Source: an uncultured bacterium
GTDB taxonomy: Bacteria > Actinomycetota > Actinomycetes > S36-B12
Length of the DNA: 6,179 bases
Assembly: GCA_903908025.1 (NCBI GenBank)
Contig: CAIVQM010000174.1
Location: 1-6,179, forward strand
Direction: 5' to 3'
A model generated the notes under the pieces. That model saw only the letters and a program-made list of their open reading frames with translations. It was not told the DNA's origin and ran no database searches. Both the position numbers and the translations under genes were made by a program. Shown here piece by piece: positions 1 to 5,381 of the stretch. Position 1 is the first letter of the stretch, and each line of letters begins with the position of its first letter.

Positions 1-26
1 CCCCGGTGACTGGTGATCTTCCGGGG
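1..26 (-). repeat. Inverted repeat downstream of pstS, possible terminator stem
   Basis: CCCCGG (1-6) and CCGGGG (21-26) can pair as a 6-bp GC stem with a 14-base loop, about 50 bases after the pstS stop. No T-tract can be assessed because the repeat reaches the window edge. Function as a terminator is only a guess. Confidence 0.2.
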
Positions 27-74
27 CATCGTCCTCGTCCTTAATGCTTGGCTAGCTGATTGTCGAGCGGACTG
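1..74. other. Window-edge region downstream of pstS, neighbour gene not resolved
   Basis: No gene can be supported. Two weak options exist. On the plus strand a frame from position 3 reads PVTGDLPGHRPRP and stops at TAA (42-44), which could be the tail of a gene convergent with pstS. On the minus strand an ATG at 29, preceded by AAGGA (42-38), begins MPRKITSHRG and runs off the edge, which could be the start of a following gene. They are mutually exclusive as read here. Confidence 0.2.
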
Positions 75-1130
75 CTACTGAATCTTCGTGACCAGCGTCT
101 TCGCCGTGGCCAGAACCTTGCCGCCGACCGGGACGTAGCCCAGCGAGGCCGCCTTGGACGGTCCGCACTTCTGCAGCACGTAGTCAGCGAACTGACGAAC
201 GCCGAGACCGTTCGGGCCCTTGCCGTCCGTGCGAGCCAGCATGTAGCTGAAGATCGCTGCCGGGTAGGCGCCAGCCACGCTGACGTTGTAGTTCAGCGTC
301 ACGAGGCCGTTGGTTCCGACGTTGGTCTGGTTGGCGAGGTTCTTCGACGCCGAGGCTGCTGAGGGGGCCACGAACTCGCCCTTGGCGTTCTGGACGCGCG
401 CAACCGGGTAGCCCTTGGCATCGCCGAAGTCGACGTAGCCGATGGTGCCTTCCTTGGCGTTGACCAAGGACATGACCGTGGCGTTGTCCTTGCCCGCGAC
501 CGAGTTGGCCGGGGGCTTGCCGCCCGGGAAGGCCGTCGAGAAGTCGTCTTGGACCTTCGACCAGATGGTCGGCGTCCAGGCGTTCAAGTACTGGAGGGTG
601 TTGTTCGAGGTACCCGAGTTGCCGGAGCGGTAGGCCACGGTGACGGGAACGTTCGGGATGGCCGTCGCGATGCGCGGGTTGTCCTTGAGGATCTCAGGTG
701 CGCGCCACGTGGTGAGGACGCCCGACATCAGCTTCGCGAGGGTCGACTGCTTGAGCTGGATGGAAGAGCCCAGCGTGCGGCCGGTCTTGGCGTTCTTCAG
801 GTTGATCGGGAAGGCGATAGCGCCACCGATTGTGGGGATGTACTCCCAGTCGAACGTCGGCTCACCCGAGGTGTACTTGCTGTCGGTCTGGCCGTAGACG
901 AAGACGCCCTTGGTGAAGTTCGCCTTGCCGGTGCCGGAGCCCGTCGAGGTGTACTGGATCGCAAAGTCGGACTGCGACGCGTTGAAGTCCGCTGCGCAAG
1001 CCGAGATGAACGGGAACGGGAATGAAGCCCCGCCGCCACTGATGGTGTTGGCCGCCTGGGCCGGGACAGCGAGGGCAACCGTCGAGGCGGCGACCGCAGC
1101 GCTGGCCAGAATCGCGAATGTGCGACGCAC
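75..1130 (-). CDS. pstS: Phosphate-binding protein PstS, secreted form without lipobox
   Basis: This is a 351-residue extracellular protein that captures phosphate and delivers it to PstC/PstA. Counting from the GTG at 1130, residues 1-26 are a Sec signal peptide (basic RR start, hydrophobic core, AQA cleavage site) and the mature protein begins ANTISGGGASFP. Phosphate-site stretches are GGGASFPFPF (32-41), TSTGSGTGKANF (61-72), GQTD with D83 as the likely counterpart of E. coli D56, YRSGNSGTS (167-175) and KEGTIGYVDFGDAKG (226-240). In the RSGNSGT loop the residue matching E. coli D137 is glycine. There is no lipobox cysteine, unlike most Gram-positive PstS proteins; the only cysteines are C45 and C322, which could form a disulfide. 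Length is normal. pstS is last in the cluster, 128 bases after pstB, with its own strong ribosome site and leader, which would allow separate high expression. Confidence 0.93.
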   Translation of the reverse strand: MRRTFAILASAAVAASTVALAVPAQAANTISGGGASFPFPFISACAADFNASQSDFAIQYTSTGSGTGKANFTKGVFVYGQTDSKYTSGEPTFDWEYIPTIGGAIAFPINLKNAKTGRTLGSSIQLKQSTLAKLMSGVLTTWRAPEILKDNPRIATAIPNVPVTVAYRSGNSGTSNNTLQYLNAWTPTIWSKVQDDFSTAFPGGKPPANSVAGKDNATVMSLVNAKEGTIGYVDFGDAKGYPVARVQNAKGEFVAPSAASASKNLANQTNVGTNGLVTLNYNVSVAGAYPAAIFSYMLARTDGKGPNGLGVRQFADYVLQKCGPSKAASLGYVPVGGKVLATAKTLVTKIQ

Positions 1131-1136
1131 TGGTAG

Positions 1137-1142
1137 CTCCTT
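1137..1142 (-). promoter_or_regulatory. Ribosome binding site of pstS
   Basis: AAGGAG is placed 6 bases before a GTG at 1130. This sets the pstS start 35 codons inside the longest open frame (ATG 1235) and directly in front of a typical signal peptide. Confidence 0.85.
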
Positions 1143-1152
1143 AGTAGATGTT

Positions 1153-1164
1153 GGTGTCAACACC
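1153..1164 (-). repeat. Short palindrome GGTGTTGACACC in the pstS leader
   Basis: A 12-base near-perfect palindrome (GGTGT-TG-ACACC) sits 23 bases before the pstS start codon. Its part GTGTTGACA is repeated exactly upstream of the ACR3 gene (5353-5345). It could be a regulator site; the spacer is too tight for a terminator hairpin. Confidence 0.25.
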
Positions 1165-1226
1165 TTGAACGTAGATTCCGTCCGTGACGCGTTGGTGCGG
1201 ATTCGGTTGCTCACTGCCGACTTCTG

Positions 1227-1252
1227 GGTGAACAATCCGTGCCCCGGTGAAC
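1227..1252 (-). promoter_or_regulatory. Two GTTCACC motifs in the pstS leader, possible PhoP site
   Basis: In the 128-base gap between pstB and pstS the minus strand carries GTTCACC twice, at 1252-1246 and 1233-1227. The unit GTTCACC is the core of the actinobacterial PHO box, also found before pstC. The two copies are 19 bases apart, not 11 or 22, so they do not form a canonical direct-repeat box; each could be one unit of a degenerate box. A secondary, PhoP-controlled promoter for pstS is plausible. No convincing -10 box is seen. Confidence 0.4.
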
Positions 1253-1258
1253 ACAGGG

Positions 1259-2110
1259 TTAACCGAAGCGGCCATTTACGTAGTCGAGCGTCCGCTGATC
1301 CTGCGGATTGCCGAAGATCTCGGTCGTGGGCCCCTGCTCGATCACATGTCCGGGGGTGCCATCGGTGGAGAGGAAGAAGGCCGTGTTGTCCGCGACGCGA
1401 ACGGCCTGCTGCATGTTGTGGGTCACGATGATGATCGTGATCTCGCTGGACAGCTCGCGGATCGTCTCCTCGATCTTCAGCGTGGAGCCCGGGTCAAGTG
1501 CCGAGCACGGCTCGTCCATCAGAAGGACAGACGGGTTCACCGCTAGGGCCCGCGCGATCACGAGCCGCTGCTGCTGGCCGCCGGAGAGATCGCCCGCCGC
1601 GTGGTTCAGGCGGTCCTTGACCTCATTCCAGAGGCCGGCCGCCTTCAGGGTGTGCTCGACGATGTCGTCGTGATTCGAGCGCTTCAGGCCCGAGAGCTTG
1701 AGACCAGACAGCACGTTCCCGCGGATCGTCATGCTGGGGAAGGGATTCGGCTTCTGGAAGACCATGCCGATCTTGAGCCGGATGTGCACCGGATCGACCT
1801 CGGGCGCGTAGATGTCGTTGCCCTCGTAAAGGACCTCGCCGGCCAACGCCGCGCTCGGGATGAGTTCGTGGAGGCGGTTCAGCGTGCGGATGAACGTCGA
1901 CTTGCCGCAGCCCGACGGCCCGATCAGCGCCGTGACCGTGTTCTTCGGGAAGGCGATGCTCACTCCCTCGAGGACCTTGCGCTTGCCGAACCACACGCTG
2001 ACGTCCCGCGCCTCCATCTCGGTGGCCGAGGCAGTGCCGCGCATGGCAATCTCCTTCTCGAGTTCCTGCACGTCCTCGATCTTCACGTCGTCGAACTCAG
2101 CGGTGGACAT
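1259..2110 (-). CDS. pstB: Phosphate ABC transporter ATP-binding protein PstB
   Basis: This is a 283-residue cytoplasmic ATPase that powers phosphate import through PstC/PstA. All ABC motifs are intact: Walker A GPSGCGKST (64-72), Q-loop FQKPNPFPSMTI (118-129), signature LSGGQQQR (175-182), Walker B VLLMDEP with E200 (195-201), D-loop SALD (203-206) and switch H231 in THNMQQA. KPNPFP and DEPCSALDP are typical of PstB rather than other ABC ATPases. The N-terminus is about 25 residues longer than usual. The first ATG (2110) has a poor ribosome site, while the in-frame ATG at 2044 has AAGGAG at ideal spacing and would give 261 residues, nearer the family norm. I keep 2110 because the 22 intervening codons show strong G/C-ending coding bias and leave a normal 13-base gap after pstA. 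Start uncertain, identity firm. Confidence 0.95.
   Translation of the reverse strand: MSTAEFDDVKIEDVQELEKEIAMRGTASATEMEARDVSVWFGKRKVLEGVSIAFPKNTVTALIGPSGCGKSTFIRTLNRLHELIPSAALAGEVLYEGNDIYAPEVDPVHIRLKIGMVFQKPNPFPSMTIRGNVLSGLKLSGLKRSNHDDIVEHTLKAAGLWNEVKDRLNHAAGDLSGGQQQRLVIARALAVNPSVLLMDEPCSALDPGSTLKIEETIRELSSEITIIIVTHNMQQAVRVADNTAFFLSTDGTPGHVIEQGPTTEIFGNPQDQRTLDYVNGRFG
2051..2056 (-). promoter_or_regulatory. Possible internal ribosome binding site for a shorter PstB
   Basis: AAGGAG lies 6 bases before an in-frame ATG at 2044, the same spacing seen before pstS. It may be the true start signal of pstB or simply the coding sequence for Lys-Glu in ELEKEIAM. The first ATG at 2110 is preceded only by a weak AGGT-type match. 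Confidence 0.35.
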
Positions 2111-2123
2111 TGCTACCTACTCT

Positions 2124-3209
2124 CTACTTACCAAGTCGCTTGGCGGACAGCATCCGCGTCAGCGTGAACAGGATCGCAACAAGGACCATCAGGGTCAAGG
2201 CCGCTCCCCAGGCGCGGATGACAGCGTCCGGGTAGGGCTGCGCGACGTTGTCGAAGATGTATGTGGGCAGTGCGCTGATCGGATCCGAGAAGGGATTGAG
2301 CACCGTCTTGTCGTTCTTCAGGGCGGTGAGGAGCAAGGGGGCTGTCTCGCCCACGACGCGAGCCACGCCCAGGATCGCTGCAGTGATCATGCCCGTCTTC
2401 GCCGCCGGCACAACGACCTTGAGCACGACTCGCGCTCGGGTGGATCCCAGCGCCAGCGCGCCCGTACGAAGCTCATCGGGAACGAGCTTGAGGACTTCCT
2501 CGGCCGTCCGGGCGACTGTCGGCAGCATGAGGATCGCGTAGGCGAGCCCAGCGGCGAACGCACTCTGGTTCAACGCACCCGTGAGGATAAGGGTCGTCAG
2601 GATGAAGAGGCCGGCGACGACGGATGGCACGCCGCTCATCGCCTGCACGAAGAAGCGCACATACGGCACCGCCCGGCCGCGCACCTCGGTGATGTAGATC
2701 GCTGTCATGACGCCGAGGGGCACCGCGATGAGGGCAGAGATCCCCACGATCAGGATCGTCCCCACGACCGCGTGACCCAGACCGCCGTAGCCCAATGGCG
2801 TCGATGGGCTGATGTACTCGTTGTTCTGGAAGAGGAAGGCTGCGCTCAGCGCCTGCATGCCCTTGGTCACGATCGACCACAGCACCGAGATCAGCACGAC
2901 CAGGCTGAAGATCGTGGCCCCGATGGCGCTGACGATGATGACGGCATCGATCGCCGACTTCGTGCCGCGCACGGCGATCGCCGCCAGCACTGACGCGACG
3001 ATCTGAAGCGGCAGGTAGATGGACACCATCAGAACTGGCTTCGGGATCTCGCTGAACCACCACAGCATCGTGACGATGGCGGCGGGGATCAGGATCGCGA
3101 GGATCACCACCGTGCGGAACTTCGAGGTACGTCGGCCCCACGGTGTCTGAGGCTGCTGCTGCGAGAGGTCCGCCACGAGGGCGTCATCGAAGATGATCGT
3201 GGCGCTCAT
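2124..3209 (-). CDS. pstA: Phosphate ABC transporter permease PstA
   Basis: This is a 361-residue membrane subunit, the partner of PstC in the Pst phosphate channel. The core has SAFLFQNN (122-129), GGLGHAVVGTILI (142-154), AIYITEVRGR (170-179), MSGVPSVVAGLF (191-202), AYAILMLPTVARTAEEVLKLVP (223-244, with E237 and E238) and the EAA loop region GALALGSTRARVVLKVVVPAA (250-270) before GVARVVGETAPLLLTA (281-296). It is about 65 residues longer than E. coli PstA because residues 33-52 and 58-79 form two extra hydrophobic segments before the usual first helix (about 88-113); similar extensions are familiar in actinobacterial PstA. The start is the ATG overlapping the pstC stop. The frame is open further upstream, but only as sequence antisense in character within pstC. 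The stop is 13 bases before pstB. Confidence 0.95.
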   Translation of the reverse strand: MSATIIFDDALVADLSQQQPQTPWGRRTSKFRTVVILAILIPAAIVTMLWWFSEIPKPVLMVSIYLPLQIVASVLAAIAVRGTKSAIDAVIIVSAIGATIFSLVVLISVLWSIVTKGMQALSAAFLFQNNEYISPSTPLGYGGLGHAVVGTILIVGISALIAVPLGVMTAIYITEVRGRAVPYVRFFVQAMSGVPSVVAGLFILTTLILTGALNQSAFAAGLAYAILMLPTVARTAEEVLKLVPDELRTGALALGSTRARVVLKVVVPAAKTGMITAAILGVARVVGETAPLLLTALKNDKTVLNPFSDPISALPTYIFDNVAQPYPDAVIRAWGAALTLMVLVAILFTLTRMLSAKRLGK

Positions 3210-4165
3210 GACTTCAGGCGTCCCGTCCGGTTGACGATCAGGTTGGCAACGACGTTGACCAGCAGGGTGCCCATGAACAGGAAGAAGCCCGCCGCCAGAA
3301 GCAGCTGCGTCTCGTAGGGCCCGGATGCCTCGCCGAACTTGGAGACGATGAGGGTTGCGACCGAGCCGCCGCCCGACTCGATGATGTTGTAGTAGTTGAC
3401 CGGGTCGAAGACGATCTTCAGGACGAAGAACACGGCGATCGTCTCGCCGAGCGCGCGGCCCAGACCCAGCATCACGCCACCGACGAGGCCGCCGCGGCCG
3501 TAGGGCAGCGCGACGTAGCGCAGCATCGTCCACATCGAACAGCCCAGAGCCTCGGCAGCGTTGATCAGTTCGGGCGGCGTGCGACCCAGCACCTCACGTG
3601 TCACCGACGTCACGATCGGGATCATCATGATCGCGAGAATGAAACCGGCTGTGAACGGCGTACCGCTGAAGTTGCCGCTGCTGTTCTGGAAGATCGGAAT
3701 CCAGCCGAGGTACTGGTTGAGCAGTGCCTGCCACTGCTCCGAGACCGGCGACAGCACGTAGAAGGCCCAGAGACCGAGGATCACGCTGGGAATCGCGGCC
3801 ATCAGGTCGACGAGATTGGTGAGCACCTTGGCCACCGAATTCGGTGCCAGGAACACCATGAACACAGAGAGCAGAAGCGAGGTCGGCACGGCGATGACCA
3901 GCGCGATGATCGACAGCAGGAGCGATCCGTAGAGCATGCCCCAGATGCCGTAGTTCGGCGGATCCCAGATCGAGGTCGTCAGGAAGTCGATGCCCTGCGT
4001 CTGCAGAACCGGCACGGCCTGGAAGCCCAGGAAGATCGTGATGCCCGCCAGGACGATCAGCGCGGTGAAGGCGGCCGCGGTGATGATCCGGTTGAAGACC
4101 CGGTCGCCGCGGTGAGAGGTCGCCGCCGACTGCAGGTCGCGGAACTCAGTTTCGGTCGACGACAT
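3206..4165 (-). CDS. pstC: Phosphate ABC transporter permease PstC
   Basis: This is a 319-residue membrane subunit that forms, with PstA, the channel of the high-affinity PstSCAB phosphate importer. A short charged cytoplasmic N-terminus (1-26) precedes about six membrane segments, near 27-49, 75-98, 111-137, 172-190, 230-249 and 288-311. Family marks are YGIWGMLYGSLLLS (72-85), AAIPSVILGLWAFYVLSP (123-140) and the binding-protein-dependent transport EAA loop NAAEALGCSMWTMLRYVALP (202-221), which contacts PstB, followed by GLGRALGETIAV (234-245). Length is close to the family norm. It starts at ATG 4165 with only a weak AGGG-type ribosome site, and is the first gene after the PHO box. Its TGA overlaps the pstA ATG by four bases (ATGA), so the two are probably translationally coupled. 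Assignment is firm. Confidence 0.95.
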   Translation of the reverse strand: MSSTETEFRDLQSAATSHRGDRVFNRIITAAAFTALIVLAGITIFLGFQAVPVLQTQGIDFLTTSIWDPPNYGIWGMLYGSLLLSIIALVIAVPTSLLLSVFMVFLAPNSVAKVLTNLVDLMAAIPSVILGLWAFYVLSPVSEQWQALLNQYLGWIPIFQNSSGNFSGTPFTAGFILAIMMIPIVTSVTREVLGRTPPELINAAEALGCSMWTMLRYVALPYGRGGLVGGVMLGLGRALGETIAVFFVLKIVFDPVNYYNIIESGGGSVATLIVSKFGEASGPYETQLLLAAGFFLFMGTLLVNVVANLIVNRTGRLKS

Positions 4166-4222
4166 GGGCCAACCCTGCTGCCCACAGGTTTACGGCTAAT
4201 CACGGACCCACCAACACAGGGC

Positions 4223-5317
4223 CTACCCCGGGTGAACAGCAGATGAACCCGGTTTGAGCCCAGCCAGCCTTCGGCGCAGCCACAGCGACACGTAGACCAG
4301 CCCGACGAGCGCTGGGACCTCGATCAGCGGCCCAATCACGCCAGTCAGCGCCTGCCCCGAGGTGACCCCCCAGACGCCGATGCTGACGGCGATGGCCAGT
4401 TCGAAGTTGTTCCCTGCGGCGGTGAACGCCAGGGTCGCGGTCTTCGGGTAGCCCAGCCGGGCGCGGTAGCCGAGGAAGAAGGACACGCTCCACATCAGGG
4501 CGAAGTAGACGAGGAGAGGGATGGCGATCTGCAGGACGGATGCCGGATCGCCGAGGATGGCGTCACCCTGCAGCGCGAACATAACCACGATCGTGAAGAG
4601 CAGTCCGTATAGCGCGAACGGACCGATGCGCGGGATGAAGACGGTGTCGTACCACTCGCGGCCCTTCGTGCGCAGCCCGATGCGTCGCGTCAGGTATCCG
4701 GCGACGAGCGGAATCCCCAGGAAGATCAGGACCGCCTTGGTGATGTCCCACGTCGAGAACTGCACGTCCTGGGTGTCCAGACCCAGCCAACCGGGCAGGA
4801 TCGTGAGATAGAACGTCCCCAGCAGTGCGTAGGCAACGATCTGGAAGACCGAGTTGATGGCGACCAGTAGCGCAGCCGCCTCCCCGTCGCCGCACGCCAG
4901 GTCATTCCAGATCAGCACCATCGCGATGCATCGGGCCAGCCCGATGACGATCAGCCCGGTGCGGAAGGCGGGCTGGTCGGCCAGGAAGACCCAGGCGAGG
5001 GTGAACATGAGGGCCGGGCCGATGACCCAGTTGAGGAGCAGCGACAGCCACAGCAGGCGACGGTCACCGGTGACGTGCCCCATGTCCTCGTAGCGGACCT
5101 TGGCGAGGACCGGGTACATCATCAGCAGGAGCCCCAGGGCGATCGGCAGTGAGGTCTGGCCGACCTTGACGGCGTCAAGGGCCGACTGCACGCCTGGCAC
5201 GAACCGGCCGAGCAGCAGCCCGAACGCCATCGCCGCGAGGATCCAGACCGGCAGGAACCGGTCGAGGACAGAAAGCCGCTGCAGGACAGGAGCGGCTCGT
5301 GCCGCGTCATGCGACAT
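4223..5317 (-). CDS. acr3: ACR3-family arsenite efflux permease
   Basis: This is a 364-residue inner-membrane permease that exports arsenite, and in some members antimonite, using the proton motive force. The length is normal for bacterial ACR3 and about ten hydrophobic membrane segments can be picked out. Family signatures are PVLAKVRYE (69-77), GLARCIAMVLIWNDLACGD (126-144) containing the conserved cysteine C130, FTAAGNNFELAIAV (298-311) and GPLIEVPALVGLVYV (329-343) with the conserved glutamate E333. The ATG at 5317 is chosen for its strong AAGGAG site. It ends with TAG, 57 bases before pstC, with no obvious terminator, so read-through into the pst genes is possible. Its last eleven sense codons carry the PHO-box repeats that probably drive pstC. 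No arsR or arsC is visible nearby. ACR3 rather than the ArsB antiporter family is clear from the motifs; arsenite as substrate is inferred from the family. Confidence 0.93.
   Translation of the reverse strand: MSHDAARAAPVLQRLSVLDRFLPVWILAAMAFGLLLGRFVPGVQSALDAVKVGQTSLPIALGLLLMMYPVLAKVRYEDMGHVTGDRRLLWLSLLLNWVIGPALMFTLAWVFLADQPAFRTGLIVIGLARCIAMVLIWNDLACGDGEAAALLVAINSVFQIVAYALLGTFYLTILPGWLGLDTQDVQFSTWDITKAVLIFLGIPLVAGYLTRRIGLRTKGREWYDTVFIPRIGPFALYGLLFTIVVMFALQGDAILGDPASVLQIAIPLLVYFALMWSVSFFLGYRARLGYPKTATLAFTAAGNNFELAIAVSIGVWGVTSGQALTGVIGPLIEVPALVGLVYVSLWLRRRLAGLKPGSSAVHPG
4227..4259 (-). promoter_or_regulatory. PHO box: three tandem 11-bp PhoP direct repeats
   Basis: On the minus strand three consecutive 11-mers lie in perfect register: GCTCAAACCGG (4259-4249), GTTCATCTGCT (4248-4238) and GTTCACCCGGG (4237-4227). 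Each has TCA at positions 3-5, and the last is a near-ideal match to the Streptomyces PhoP consensus, G(G/T)TCAYYYR(G/C)G in direct repeat. The array lies entirely within the 3' end of the ACR3 coding sequence, about 62 bases before the pstC ATG. PhoP activates pst genes from such sites under phosphate starvation. A clear -10 box is not seen; TGATTA at 4203-4198 is the best weak candidate. PhoP binding is inferred from motif and position. Confidence 0.75.
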
Positions 5318-5321
5318 GGTG

Positions 5322-5327
5322 CTCCTT
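5322..5327 (-). promoter_or_regulatory. Ribosome binding site of the ACR3 gene
   Basis: AAGGAG, within AAGAAGGAG, sits 4 bases before the ATG at 5317. It decides the start: the frame stays open upstream to 5473, but that extra stretch is arginine-rich, does not look like ACR3 and overlaps the preceding ORF. Confidence 0.8.
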
Positions 5328-5347
5328 CTTCGAGGATCGGCGCTTGT

Positions 5348-5370
5348 CAACACAGTATTCCGCCGTGTTG
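5348..5370 (-). promoter_or_regulatory. Inverted repeat upstream of the ACR3 gene, possible operator
   Basis: In the 64-base gap between the phosphoesterase ORF and the arsenite permease, CAACAC (5348-5353) and GTGTTG (5365-5370) form a 6-bp inverted repeat around an 11-base spacer. On the minus strand the spacer contains AATACT, a weak match to a -10 box, so a repressor bound here could cover a promoter. ArsR-type regulators use such dyads, but this sequence does not match an operator I can name, no arsR gene is in the window, and no good -35 partner is visible. The rest of the gap (5318-5381) holds only the ribosome binding site. Confidence 0.3.
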
Positions 5371-5381
5371 GCCGTCGTCTC

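Noticed and set aside
1156..1161. Consensus TTGACA as a -35 box for pstS
   Set aside because: A -10 box at 16-18 bases would fall on the ribosome binding site, leaving no room for a normal transcript leader. The TTGACA before ACR3 (5350-5345) fails for the same reason.
1131..1235. Longer pstS start at ATG 1235 adding 35 residues
   Set aside because: The extension would push the signal peptide inside the protein and overlaps the GTTCACC motifs; GTG 1130 has a perfect AAGGAG and begins a textbook signal peptide.
1860..2993. Long plus-strand open frame of 377 codons opposite pstA and pstB
   Set aside because: It lies antisense to two well-supported genes, its product is rich in R, D, H and Q with no recognisable domain, and such frames are common opposite GC-rich genes.
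3210..3533. Longer pstA frame starting inside pstC
   Set aside because: The extra 108 residues are arginine-rich out-of-frame sequence of pstC; the ATG overlapping the pstC stop is the natural coupled start.
4230..4254. Imperfect hairpin CCGGGT...ACCCGG at the end of the ACR3 gene as a terminator
   Set aside because: The loop is 13 bases, no T-tract follows, and the same bases are better explained as in-register PhoP direct repeats.
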